Assembly: GCF_028209625.1 (NCBI RefSeq)
Contig: NZ_JAQLDU010000004.1
Location: 62,001-126,000 of the forward strand
Length of the DNA stretch: 64,000 bases
Direction: 5' to 3'
Source: Collinsella aerofaciens
GTDB taxonomy: Bacteria > Actinomycetota > Coriobacteriia > Coriobacteriales > Coriobacteriaceae
Below the pieces are notes generated by a model. That model was not told the DNA's origin and searched no databases. It saw only the letters and a list, made by a program, of their open reading frames with translations. The position numbers were made by a program, and so were the translations under genes. Every line of letters begins with the position of its first letter. Within the stretch, counting starts at the first letter, position 1. This document shows, piece after piece, positions 1-7,674 of this stretch.

Positions 1-234
1 GTAAACCGTGGTCTTGACGACATCGGCAAAGGTGGCGCCGGCAGCGGTCAGCAGGGCCTCGACGTTAGCAAGGGACTGCTTGGCCTGAGCCTCGACGCCC
101 TCGGGCATCTTGCCGGTTGCGGGGTCGATGCCCAGCTGGCCGGACAGGAACACCATGCTGCCGGTCTGGATGCCGGGGGAATACGGACCGATGGCTGCGG
201 GTGCGTTATCGGAAGACACGACGGTCTTGCTCAT
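1..234 (-). CDS. ridA: RidA/YjgF-family enamine/imine deaminase, partial
   Basis: Only the N-terminal 78 residues are present; the gene runs off the left edge. RidA proteins are small cytosolic trimers that hydrolyse reactive enamine/imine intermediates released by PLP enzymes. The visible part has the family N-terminus (IGPYSPG near residue 16, then SGQLGIDPATG). The usual catalytic arginine lies in the missing C-terminal third. The start is an ATG (complement of 232-234) with AAGGAG six bases upstream. A promoter and a 5' leader hairpin lie directly upstream. Family assignment is confident; substrate unknown. Confidence 0.9.
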   Translation of the reverse strand, partial: MSKTVVSSDNAPAAIGPYSPGIQTGSMVFLSGQLGIDPATGKMPEGVEAQAKQSLANVEALLTAAGATFADVVKTTVY

Positions 235-268
235 GTTTTTCTCCTTACGATCAGTTGAGAGAGCGTGA

Positions 269-314
269 GCGCGGCGTTCACACCGGGAGGCACAGTTCGG
301 TCTGAACGCCGCGC
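269..314 (-). promoter_or_regulatory. 12-bp perfect inverted repeat in the ridA 5' leader
   Basis: The arms 269-280 and 303-314 (GCGCGGCGTTCA and its exact complement) are separated by 22 bases. In the ridA transcript this is a strong stem between the predicted promoter and the ribosome-binding site, without a following U-run. It may be an operator or an mRNA structure. The sequence shows only the pairing. Confidence 0.5.
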
Positions 315-323
315 TTGATTGGG

Positions 324-352
324 ATAGTACTCAAGGTTTCCGCGCGATGCAA
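324..352 (-). promoter_or_regulatory. Predicted ridA promoter
   Basis: Read on the minus strand, TTGCAT (complement of 347-352) and TACTAT (complement of 324-329) are separated by exactly 17 bases. The predicted transcript then runs through the 269-314 hairpin into ridA. Confidence 0.5.
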
Positions 353-434
353 GATTATTATCACGTTGCGAGAATCTTTTATCGCTCAACGGCGTCTGTC
401 GGCCGCTGAACGGCACGACCGGACGGTGAAGCTC

Positions 435-506
435 AAAACGATCCGTTTCTCTCCGTCCCCAGCCGATCAGGTGATCCATAGGGGACGGAGGGAAACGGAT
501 CGTTTT
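435..506. repeat. 26-bp inverted repeat containing CCGTCCCC
   Basis: The left arm 435-460 and right arm 481-506 are complementary with one mismatch and enclose 20 bases. The arms run from AAAACGATCCG at the outside to CGTCCCC at the inside. It sits between ridA and the U32 gene, transcribed away from each other, so a terminator role is not needed. It belongs to the GTCCC-containing palindromes seen elsewhere in the window. The rest of 353-612 holds no gene that I can see. Confidence 0.7.
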
Positions 507-612
507 TGCTGCAAGGGCTGCTGAAGACTTTATCCTGCTTGGGCCACAGGGCTCGTCCGCCGCAACAGCACCACTATACTTTTGAATATCTGAGCATTTT
601 GAAAGGCAGGAT

Positions 613-3105
613 ATGACCGCAACCGCCAGTCGAACCACCAACCGCAGACCCGAGCTTTTGGCGCCCGCCGGAGGGCCCGAGCCCTTTGCCGCCGCACTCG
701 CCGCCGGGGCAGACGCCATCTACTGCGGCATGGGCAGCTTCAACGCCCGCCGCAAGGCCACCAACTTTACCGACGAGGCCTTTGAGCAAGCCTGCCGCGC
801 CGCGCATCTAGCCGGGTCGCGCGTCTACGTCACGGTCAACATCGTCATCAAGCAGTCCGAGATGGGCGATGCGTTGCAACTCATCCACCGCTGCTCCACG
901 TTGGGCGCCGACGCCTTTATCATCCAGGACTGGGGCCTGTTCTTTGAGGTCAAGCGCACGATGCCCGGCATCGAGACGCACATCTCAACCCAAGCAAACA
1001 TCCACGACGACCGCGGAACCCTTTGGTGCCGCGAGCAGGGCGCCGACCGCGTGACTCTCTCGCGCGAGCTTTCCATCGACGAAATTGCCACCATTCACGA
1101 TGCCGCGCCCGATGTGGACCTTGAGGTCTTTAGCCACGGCGCCATCTGCTTTTGCTACTCGGGCCTGTGCCTGCTTTCGAGCTTTGCCATGGCGGGGCGA
1201 TCGGCCAACCGCGGCATGTGCGCCCAGCCCTGCCGCCTGCCCTACGAGCTGATCGACGAGAACGGACGTACGCTCTCCCCTGCCGGTCGCGAGCGCGCTC
1301 TATGCCCGCGCGACACCAACACTTCGCAGCTCGTTCGCCGTCTGTATGACGCCGGCGCCGCGTCGCTCAAACTCGAGGGCCGCATGAAGGCGCCCGATTA
1401 CGTGTACTCCATCGTTGATGTGTATCGTCACGAAATTGACGACATGCTATCCGGAGCCGCCGTTACCAAGGACGAGGAAGCCGCCCGCCAGCGCCAGCTC
1501 AAGCGCTGCTTCAACCGCGACTTTACGCACGCCTATCAGGACGGCACCTCGGGCGACGAGATGATGAGCTACGAGCGTTCCAACAACCGCGGCCAGATCG
1601 TGGGCACGGTGCTGGGCAGCCGCTTGGCCAACCGCTATGTGCGCGGTCTCAAGCCCGACGACCGCCGTCGCCGCGCCGCCATCGCCCGCATTGAGCTGTT
1701 TGAGCCCGTGGGCAAGGGCGACCTGCTGGAGCTTCGCCACGATAACGAGTTTGACCAGTTCCTGACCACCATTGCCGCCGATGATGCCGCTGCCGGCGAC
1801 ATCATCGAGTGCCGCGTGCCCCGCAGCATGCCCGAGGGCTGCCGCGTCCGCGTGATTCGCAGTCAGCGTGCCATCGACGCCGCCGGCGCCGCACTCAAGC
1901 GCGATGTGCTGCGCCGCCGAGCTGTTGATGTGTCCGTCGTGGCACGCCTGGGCGAGCCGTTTACCGTCACACTCACCTGCTGTGACAGCCCCGCGCTCAC
2001 CGCCACCGCCACGGGCTTCACCGTCGAGGCCGCCAAGACCCGCGCCATCGAGGCGGCAGACCTGGTTGAGCATGTGGGCCGCATGGGCTCCTCGCCCTTT
2101 GAGGCAGCGAGCTTTGATGTGACGCTCGATGAGGGCTGCGGCATGGGCTTCTCCGCTGTGCACAAGGTACGCACCGCCGCTTGCAAGGCGCTGGAAGAGG
2201 CCATTCTGGCACCGTACGCGGAGCGCGCGACAACACTCGAGTTGCCGGTACTCGACAAATGTACGCGCGCCATGCCCGAGCATTACCGCGATGAGCCGCA
2301 AATCTGCGCCACCGTCACCTCGCTCGAGGCCGCCGAGGCAGCTCGTGCCGAGGGCGCCGCGCGCATCTACATGACCACCGATGCGCTCAAGGCCGTCGGA
2401 CTCTCCCCTGCCGATGCATTTGAACAGGGCATCGTGCCCGTACTCGACGAGGTCTGCCGCGCCGTTGACCACGAGCGCGTCGATCCCTGGATCAATGCCG
2501 GAGCCACCGTCGCCGTCGGCAATATCTCCGAGCTTGCCCTGGCCGCCCAGGTTGGCGCCACGGCCGAGATTCGCTCTTGCCTGCCGGTTCATAACACGCC
2601 CTGCATGGAAGCGCTTGCCGAGCGCGGAGCCGGTGCGTTTTGGCTCTCGCCCGAGATCACGCTCGAAGAGATTGTCTCGCTCGGCGCCGCCGCGCCCGCG
2701 GCTCTGGGCATCACCGTCTTTGGCCGCCCGCGCGTCATGACAAGCGAGCATTGCATTCTGCAGGTTGCCAACGGCTGCATCCACGATTGTGCCAACTGCC
2801 GCCTGCGTGCCCGCAAGCTCTCGCTCAAGAATATCGACGGAAAGGTCATGCCCGTCCGCACCGACATCCACGGCCGCTCTCGCCTGTACGATGCCTACCC
2901 CATCGACCTTACGCCGCAGGTACCACAGCTGCTTGACGCCGGCGTCCGTCGTCTTATGGTGGACGGCACGCTGCTCGAGACGGATGAGGTGGGCCGCGCC
3001 GTCGCACGCGTCCGTCGCGCCGTCGAGGCCGCGCAGGCCGGCCGTAAGCCCGCCGCCCGCCTGCGCGGGGCGACCTCGGGCTGCATGTTTGTGGGAATTA
3101 GCTAA
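613..3105 (+). CDS. Peptidase U32 family protein (RlhA/YdcP-like)
   Basis: An 830-residue member of the U32 family. Despite the name, characterised relatives such as E. coli RlhA act in hydroxylation of RNA bases. The N-terminus has the family TIM-barrel start (ELLAPAGG at 14-21, GADAIYCG at 32-39). The signature cysteine cluster follows: CFCYSGLC at 179-186 and RGMCAQPCR at 200-208, probably metal or iron-sulfur ligands. A further cysteine cluster (CIHDCANCR) lies near residue 722. The ATG follows an AAAGGCAGG ribosome-binding site. The RluA-type pseudouridine synthase starts 15 bases after the stop, so the two probably form an RNA-modification operon. The exact RNA target is not known. Confidence 0.85.
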   Translation: MTATASRTTNRRPELLAPAGGPEPFAAALAAGADAIYCGMGSFNARRKATNFTDEAFEQACRAAHLAGSRVYVTVNIVIKQSEMGDALQLIHRCSTLGADAFIIQDWGLFFEVKRTMPGIETHISTQANIHDDRGTLWCREQGADRVTLSRELSIDEIATIHDAAPDVDLEVFSHGAICFCYSGLCLLSSFAMAGRSANRGMCAQPCRLPYELIDENGRTLSPAGRERALCPRDTNTSQLVRRLYDAGAASLKLEGRMKAPDYVYSIVDVYRHEIDDMLSGAAVTKDEEAARQRQLKRCFNRDFTHAYQDGTSGDEMMSYERSNNRGQIVGTVLGSRLANRYVRGLKPDDRRRRAAIARIELFEPVGKGDLLELRHDNEFDQFLTTIAADDAAAGDIIECRVPRSMPEGCRVRVIRSQRAIDAAGAALKRDVLRRRAVDVSVVARLGEPFTVTLTCCDSPALTATATGFTVEAAKTRAIEAADLVEHVGRMGSSPFEAASFDVTLDEGCGMGFSAVHKVRTAACKALEEAILAPYAERATTLELPVLDKCTRAMPEHYRDEPQICATVTSLEAAEAARAEGAARIYMTTDALKAVGLSPADAFEQGIVPVLDEVCRAVDHERVDPWINAGATVAVGNISELALAAQVGATAEIRSCLPVHNTPCMEALAERGAGAFWLSPEITLEEIVSLGAAAPAALGITVFGRPRVMTSEHCILQVANGCIHDCANCRLRARKLSLKNIDGKVMPVRTDIHGRSRLYDAYPIDLTPQVPQLLDAGVRRLMVDGTLLETDEVGRAVARVRRAVEAAQAGRKPAARLRGATSGCMFVGIS

Positions 3106-3120
3106 CCGAAAGGCTTACAC

Positions 3121-3780
3121 ATGAACGAAGAACCTCAAGTCCTCTACTGCGACGCCTGGCTCATGGCCATCGACAAGCCCGCCGGCATGATCGTCCACGG
3201 CGACGGCACCGGCGAGCGCACACTCACCGACTACGCCAGCGACCTGCTGCTGGCGATGGGCGACGGCTTTGCCGCGACCGACATGCAGCCGCTCAACCGC
3301 CTGGACCGCGACACCACCGGCGTGGTGCTGTTCTCGCTCGACAGGCAGACGCAGCCCGCTTTTGACCAGATGATCATCGACCACGCTTTCGAAAAGCACT
3401 ACCTGGCGCTCGCCGAGGGCAAGATCGACTGGAACGAAAAGCTCATCGACAAGCCCATCGCCCGCGACCGACACGACAGTCGAAAGATGCGCGTCGGCGC
3501 CAGCGGCAAGCCGTCTCAAACGCGTGTGAAGGTGCTCAAGCGCCTTAAGAGCCGTCGTGGCCTGCCCACGCGCTCGTATATCGATGTCGAGCTGCTCACC
3601 GGCCGCAAGCACCAAATCCGTGTGCATCTGGCGAGCGAGCGTCATCCCCTGGTAGGCGACGAGCTCTACGGCACGCCACGTCCTTGTGGCCTCATGCTCC
3701 ATGCCCACAGCGTGTCCTTTACGCATCCCGTAACCGGCGAGCACATCCACATCGAAGCTCCCTGCCCCTGGGAGCCCTAA
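3121..3780 (+). CDS. RluA-family pseudouridine synthase
   Basis: A 219-residue RNA pseudouridine synthase of the RluA/RsuA superfamily, without an N-terminal S4 domain. The catalytic motif NRLDRDTTG lies at residues 59-67 with Asp62 as the expected nucleophile. The second conserved block RKHQIRVHLA lies near residue 162. These enzymes isomerise uridine in rRNA or tRNA; the site cannot be told from sequence alone. An AAAGG ribosome-binding site precedes the ATG. It is 15 bases downstream of the U32 gene and probably cotranscribed with it. The gene ends directly against a palindrome at 3781. Confidence 0.88.
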   Translation: MNEEPQVLYCDAWLMAIDKPAGMIVHGDGTGERTLTDYASDLLLAMGDGFAATDMQPLNRLDRDTTGVVLFSLDRQTQPAFDQMIIDHAFEKHYLALAEGKIDWNEKLIDKPIARDRHDSRKMRVGASGKPSQTRVKVLKRLKSRRGLPTRSYIDVELLTGRKHQIRVHLASERHPLVGDELYGTPRPCGLMLHAHSVSFTHPVTGEHIHIEAPCPWEP

Positions 3781-3817
3781 AACCTGCCAAAAAGGGACAG
3801 GTTTATTTTGGCAGGTT
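3781..3817. repeat. 12-bp inverted repeat around a GGGACAGG core; second copy at 41001
   Basis: AACCTGCCAAAA (3781-3792) and its complement (3806-3817) enclose AGGGACAGGTTTA. The element abuts the stop codon of the pseudouridine synthase and could end its transcript. An almost identical element in the opposite orientation lies at 41001-41041. Confidence 0.75.
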
Positions 3818-3833
3818 TTATCTGGACAAACGT

Positions 3834-3875
3834 CAAAACCACCACAAAGGTTCCTGCCCCTTCGCGGTGGTTTTG
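3834..3875. repeat. 10-bp inverted repeat between convergent genes
   Basis: CAAAACCACC (3834-3843) and its exact complement (3866-3875) enclose 22 bases containing CCTGCCCC. It lies between the convergent pseudouridine synthase and DeoR genes and may act as a terminator in both directions. Confidence 0.55.
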
Positions 3876-3895
3876 GCCTTAGCCCGTCCCTGCCG

Positions 3896-4642
3896 TTAGA
3901 CCGTGACGACGTTGTCCATTGCCCGGTACTTGGCGGGGACCTCGCCTGCGGTAATAATCGTTGCATCGCGGAAGTCCGCGAACTTGACGGGCGCCACCAT
4001 GCCAAATTTACTGGCGTCCGAGATTACGAAGCGCTTGGCCGTATGGCGCATCGAGATACGCTTTACTTGCGCCTCCTCGATATCGGGCGCCGTGAAGCCC
4101 TGCTCGGCGGCAATGCCGTTAGAGCCCCAAAAGCCGCAGTTGAAGTTGTAACGGTCTAAGGTTGCCAAGGCATCGGGGCCAACGAGCGCCTCGGTCTCGG
4201 GTTTGAGCTCGCCGCCCAGCACCACGATACGCATGCCGCGCAAAGCGAGATGCTGAGCATGGAGCACGGAATCAGTCACATAGGTGACACCTTCAAGGTG
4301 TGGAAGATGCTCGATGAGCCTGAGCGTCGTCGAGCCCGAGTCGATGTACACAAAGCTCTCGGGCTCCACCAGCGCCGCCGCACGGGCGCAGATACGTTCC
4401 TTGTCGTCGTTATGGAGATCGCTGCGCTCATTAAGCGTTAGGTCGCGCGTCACGTGCGCGCGCTCAAGGCTCGTCGCCCCACCGTGCACCTTGGCGATAC
4501 GGTGTGCGCGATTGAGCGTCTGCAGGTCGCGCCGAATGGTAGACGCCGTCACGCCCAGGGCCTCAGCAAGCTCCGGTACGGTAACCGAGCCCGTCTGCTG
4601 CACCATCGACACGATTGCGTTGAGCCTATCTTCCGCAAGCAT
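3896..4642 (-). CDS. DeoR-family transcriptional regulator
   Basis: A 248-residue repressor-type protein. Residues 1-57 form the DeoR winged helix-turn-helix (VTVPELAEALGVTASTIRRD). The C-terminal DeoRC sensor domain carries the phosphosugar-binding signature DSGSTT at 101-106. Such proteins usually sense a sugar phosphate and control a nearby sugar gene set. It starts three bases after the stop of the Gfo/Idh oxidoreductase, so the two form an operon, and a cluster of operator-like repeats lies upstream of that operon. Full length for the family. The ligand is unknown. Confidence 0.9.
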   Translation of the reverse strand: MLAEDRLNAIVSMVQQTGSVTVPELAEALGVTASTIRRDLQTLNRAHRIAKVHGGATSLERAHVTRDLTLNERSDLHNDDKERICARAAALVEPESFVYIDSGSTTLRLIEHLPHLEGVTYVTDSVLHAQHLALRGMRIVVLGGELKPETEALVGPDALATLDRYNFNCGFWGSNGIAAEQGFTAPDIEEAQVKRISMRHTAKRFVISDASKFGMVAPVKFADFRDATIITAGEVPAKYRAMDNVVTV

Positions 4643-4645
4643 CGC

Positions 4646-5725
4646 TTACTCCTCCTCGGGGTACACGACTCCCCAATCGGCGCGAAGCTTGGTCATAAGC
4701 TCCATAACATCAGAAGCATAATCCAGAAGCTCGCGCTTGGAGTCGTCGCCGGCAACGGCCTTCTCAAGATCGGCCATCTCATAACACAGGGCGTAAGCCT
4801 CAGTGCCTGCGTGGACCTCCTCGCGGTGGCCGTCCGCAGTCCACACGATGGTCGCGTGATCGGCACGCGGATATTCGTTGACCTCGATGTAGCACTTGTC
4901 AAAGCTGATGACCGAGCGCTTGGGCTGCTTGGAGTGAAGCGTAAGGCTCACGACGCCCAGCTGCTGCTCGGCATTGCGGCAGACGATGCCGCCCGCAACA
5001 TCGACTCCAGTCTCGCAGGTGTTGCCTAGAGACACGACCTCGGCGGGCTGGCTCGCCATAAACAGGCGCATGACGGACAGGGCATACACACCAATATCGA
5101 GCATGGCACCGCCGGCAAGGTTGCGATTGTAGAAACGGTTAGTCAGGTCGCCGTACTCCTTGTAGCTACCAAAGTTGAGCTGAGCGAGGTTCATGCGGCC
5201 GAACTCGCCGGCATCCATGCGGCGACGCAGCTCTTGATACAAGGGCATGTGGAGCACCGTGGTAGCGTCCATAAGGACCACGTTGTGCTCGGCGGCAATG
5301 GCACGGGCCTCATCGAGTTCAGCGGAATTGAGGGTAATGGCCTTCTCGCAGAGCACGTGCTTGCCGGCCGCCAGGGCGGCGCGCAGATAGGTGATATGGG
5401 TGTTGTGCGGGGTGGTGATGTAGACGGCGTCGATGTCAGGATCGGCGTAGAGATCCTCAACCGCGTCATAGACCTTCTCGATGCCATACTGATCGGCAAA
5501 AGCCTGAGCCTTGGACAGCGTGCGGTTGGCAACGCCCGCAAGCTTGCGACCGGCAAGAGCGAGGGACTGGGCCATCTGGTTGGCGATAACGCCGCACCCG
5601 ATCACAGCCCAACGAAGCTCGGGAGCCGTAAAGATATCATCGGGGAATGGCTTATCCTGGACCGAAGCGAACGCTGCCTTTGCGGCTGCCGCAGAGTCGA
5701 GTGGAGCCTGCTTGGAATCTGTCAT
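4646..5725 (-). CDS. Gfo/Idh/MocA-family NAD(P)-dependent oxidoreductase
   Basis: A 359-residue dehydrogenase. The Rossmann nucleotide-binding segment AVIGCGVIANQ is at residues 40-50, preceded by an unusual 37-residue N-terminal extension rich in alanine. The family catalytic EK motif appears as CEKAI, and the C-terminal fold shows GGAMLDIGVYALS. Relatives oxidise or reduce sugars, inositols or their derivatives. It is the first gene of an operon with the DeoR regulator. The ATG follows a CCTCC-complement ribosome-binding site. The substrate cannot be deduced; dihydrodiol-dehydrogenase-like annotation would also fit. Confidence 0.9.
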   Translation of the reverse strand: MTDSKQAPLDSAAAAKAAFASVQDKPFPDDIFTAPELRWAVIGCGVIANQMAQSLALAGRKLAGVANRTLSKAQAFADQYGIEKVYDAVEDLYADPDIDAVYITTPHNTHITYLRAALAAGKHVLCEKAITLNSAELDEARAIAAEHNVVLMDATTVLHMPLYQELRRRMDAGEFGRMNLAQLNFGSYKEYGDLTNRFYNRNLAGGAMLDIGVYALSVMRLFMASQPAEVVSLGNTCETGVDVAGGIVCRNAEQQLGVVSLTLHSKQPKRSVISFDKCYIEVNEYPRADHATIVWTADGHREEVHAGTEAYALCYEMADLEKAVAGDDSKRELLDYASDVMELMTKLRADWGVVYPEEE

Positions 5726-5775
5726 ATGTGCCTCCTATGTCATAGAACGTCTTGCATTTCTGACAGCTCTATATT

Positions 5776-5902
5776 CGCACAAACACGCGCGTCTATGCGC
5801 GTTTTTGCGTATCTCACCGCTAAACGGTCATTTTTGTCCCGAAAACGGCGCATCTATACGCATATTCACGCAATCCCACGCACGCAAATACGCACAAATG
5901 CG
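5776..5902. promoter_or_regulatory. Cluster of CGCA/TGCG repeats upstream of the oxidoreductase-DeoR operon
   Basis: The stretch is dominated by the words CGCA, TACGCA, TGCG and CGCG. One inverted repeat runs from CGCACAAACACGCG (5776-5789) to CGCGTTTTTGCG (5798-5809). A second group of direct CGCA-type words fills 5849-5902. The position 50-180 bases upstream of the operon start suggests binding sites for the DeoR protein. The rest of 5726-6183 has no convincing gene. Confidence 0.5.
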
Positions 5903-5998
5903 AACCGGTCATTGCTCAGAGACAGGGGCTTATGCTTAGAACTCAAAAGACAGGATGATCCGCTTCGCCTCGTCGCTCATGGCGCGCTGCAGCTCTAA

Positions 5999-6062
5999 GG
6001 ACCGTCCCAAACTGCCGACAGAAAAGGAACGTTCCAAACTGCCGACAGAAAAAGAACGTCCC
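5999..6062. repeat. 27-bp tandem repeat, about 2.4 copies
   Basis: Two units start at 5999 and 6026 and a partial third at 6053. Each unit begins GGAACGTTCC or GGACCGTCCC and continues AAACTGCCGACAGAAAA; units differ only in the first ten bases. The palindromic heads resemble the GGGAC/GTCCC words in other intergenic repeats here. The flanking 5903-6183 shows no gene, only a weak bulged hairpin followed by five T at 6137-6165. Confidence 0.75.
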
Positions 6063-6183
6063 CAGGCGCCGGCATTTCAAGAGTACTCATTTAAGTCTGT
6101 CCCCAATGAGTGGGAGTAATCAGAGACCCTTTGCGAAGGAGGCCGGACGTGGCCTTCCTCGTTTTTATTCATGGACTTTAGTC

Positions 6184-6373
6184 CGTGCCGCGCGGCACGC
6201 GCGGCATAGAAAGCCACCCGCTCAGCGGGTGGAGGCCAATTTCCGCTACGCGACAAAAACCTTCCCCCTAGCATGAGGATTGTTCAGGTCATCATACTAG
6301 GGGTAAGGTGATTGCTGTGGCCCAGAAAGCCAACAGCCTCGCGCACACGAAATGGCTGTGCAAGTACCGCATC
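6184..6373 (+). mobile_element. IS200/IS605-family relic: left end plus first 19-22 codons of tnpA
   Basis: The reading frame from GTG 6308 or 6317 gives AQKANSLAHTKWLCKY, the well-known N-terminus of IS200/IS605 TnpA (Y1 transposase). After residue RI the match stops at about 6373. Upstream are structures expected of an IS200 left end: a 14-bp palindrome at 6184-6197, a 9-bp-stem hairpin at 6214-6232, and a 12-bp inverted repeat (6265-6276 with 6292-6303, one mismatch) that would cover the tnpA ribosome-binding site. Everything after the first codons is gone, so the copy is dead on its own. The exact outer boundary is uncertain. Confidence 0.75.
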
Positions 6374-6594
6374 GCACCGAGGTCAAGCTCATCGCCGCCA
6401 GCGTCGAGAAGCACCCCGAGGTGCGCTTTGCCGCGAGCCGCACCTCGGCCCACGCCGACCTCTACGACCGCATGGAGCAGGCCCTGTGCGAGCGCGTGGC
6501 CAACGCGGTGGAGGTCGTCCGCTCCGACATCAGCCCCGCGCTTCTTGTCCACACCGGTCCAAACCTCGTGGGTGTGGCGGTCCAGGGACTCTAG
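6374..6594 (+). pseudogene. C-terminal fragment of a possible DegV-family lipid-binding protein
   Basis: The frame shared with ATG 6352 encodes about 75 residues ending SPALLVHTGPNLVGVAVQGL and a TAG at 6592. The closing segment (acidic or polar stretch, then HTGPxxVGV) resembles the end of DegV/EDD fatty-acid-binding proteins, where the same position reads GAHxGPGxLGV. The rest of such a protein (about 200 residues) is missing and replaced upstream by the IS200 stub. It looks like the surviving 3' end of a gene cut by insertion and deletion. The family call is tentative. Confidence 0.4.
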
Positions 6595-6628
6595 CGGAGG
6601 CGGGGCGTCCTGCCCCAAAAACAAATGC

Positions 6629-6678
6629 AAAAGACGAGCACTTCTTGTCGCTCAATTGGCAAGAAGCGCTCGTCTTTT
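6629..6678. terminator. Bidirectional terminator after the ROK kinase gene
   Basis: AAAAGACGAGC pairs with GCTCGTCTTTT, with an inner CTTCTTG/CAAGAAG stem and a T-run on both strands. It lies 33 bases beyond the stop of the ROK gene and would end the PTS operon. Confidence 0.85.
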
Positions 6679-6710
6679 CTTAACGCGTTGTATGGCGGAG
6701 AGAGCGCAAG

Positions 6711-7595
6711 TTACGCGAGCGCCCTTCTTGCCAGCTCGGCCGCGCCGAGGATTCCTTGGTCGCCGCCGCAGCCCGGGGCGCAGATGTAGCTCTCCATGTC
6801 CTTAAGCTCGGCGGTCTGGATGTAGCCACCCAGATATTCGAGGGTCTTCTTGCGGACGATGCCGTAGAGCTGCTCCTGGTGCATCACGCCGCCGCCGAGG
6901 ACGATGCGGCGAGGCGAGTACATGAGCACGAGGTTCGCGCACATCTGCCCCAGATAATCCCCCTCGAGCGCCCACACCTCATCGTTGTCCGCGAGCTCGG
7001 CCGCGGGCTTTCCCCAGCGCGCGGCGATGGCGGGGCCGGAGGCGAGCCCCTCGAGACAGCTCGCGTGGCTCGGGCAGACGCAGCGTCCCTCCTCGGTGGG
7101 ACGGGTCCTTACCAGCATGTGACCGGCCTCGGGGTGCAGCATGCCGTGAAGGAGTCTGCCCGCGCACATGACGCCCGCGCCCACGCCGGTGCCGATGGTC
7201 ACGTAGACGGCGTCCTCGAGCCCCTTGCAGCAGCCGAAGACCACTTCGCCGAGGCAGGCAACGTTCACGTCCGTGTCGTAGGCCACCGGAATCCCGAGGG
7301 CGTCGGCGAACGAGGCGCGAAGACCATGGCCTCGCCACGCGAGCTTGGGCGTCTGGAGGATGGAGCCGTAGCGCTCGTCGTTGGGGTCGACGCAGGTCGG
7401 GCCGAAGGCGCCGATGCCCAACGCGTCCACATCGCGGACGGTGAACCACTCGATCATCTGCGGGACGGTCTTGGCGGGCGTAAGCGTCGGGGTCTCCATA
7501 CGGTCGAGGACCTCGCCGTCGCCGGACACCACGGCACAGACCATCTTGGTCCCGCCGGCTTCGAGGGCGCCGAGCCTCATTTGCTTTTCGCTCAT
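6711..7595 (-). CDS. ROK-family sugar kinase, fructokinase type
   Basis: A 294-residue cytosolic kinase expected to phosphorylate a free hexose with ATP. The phosphate-binding start LGALEAGGTK is at residues 8-17. The catalytic base is probably Asp109 in DTDVN. The second glycine-rich loop is TIGTGVGAG near 133. The zinc-site pattern matches Bacillus-type fructokinase: His159, then CPSHASC with Cys174, His177 and Cys180. Last gene of the PTS operon, separated from the GH172 gene by 79 bases containing a GC-rich hairpin. Context with a mannose-family PTS and GH172 enzyme supports fructose as substrate, but this is inference. Confidence 0.88.
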   Translation of the reverse strand: MSEKQMRLGALEAGGTKMVCAVVSGDGEVLDRMETPTLTPAKTVPQMIEWFTVRDVDALGIGAFGPTCVDPNDERYGSILQTPKLAWRGHGLRASFADALGIPVAYDTDVNVACLGEVVFGCCKGLEDAVYVTIGTGVGAGVMCAGRLLHGMLHPEAGHMLVRTRPTEEGRCVCPSHASCLEGLASGPAIAARWGKPAAELADNDEVWALEGDYLGQMCANLVLMYSPRRIVLGGGVMHQEQLYGIVRKKTLEYLGGYIQTAELKDMESYICAPGCGGDQGILGAAELARRALA

Positions 7596-7612
7596 GTGAT
7601 CCTCCTTACAAA

Positions 7613-7647
7613 GGGACGCCCGCAGTCATGGTCAACCGCGGGCGCCC
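7613..7647 (-). promoter_or_regulatory. GC-rich hairpin between GH172 and ROK genes
   Basis: GGGCGCCCGC pairs with GCGGGCGTCCC in the operon mRNA, ending ten bases before the AAGGAGGATC ribosome-binding site of the ROK gene. There is only a short T-run, so partial termination or mRNA processing is more likely than a full stop. Confidence 0.5.
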
Positions 7648-7674
7648 ATAACGTTGGCTTGTTTCGAGGCGACC

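Noticed and set aside
37..612. Riboswitch upstream of ridA or the U32 gene
   Set aside because: Only simple hairpins were found; no multi-stem conserved core.
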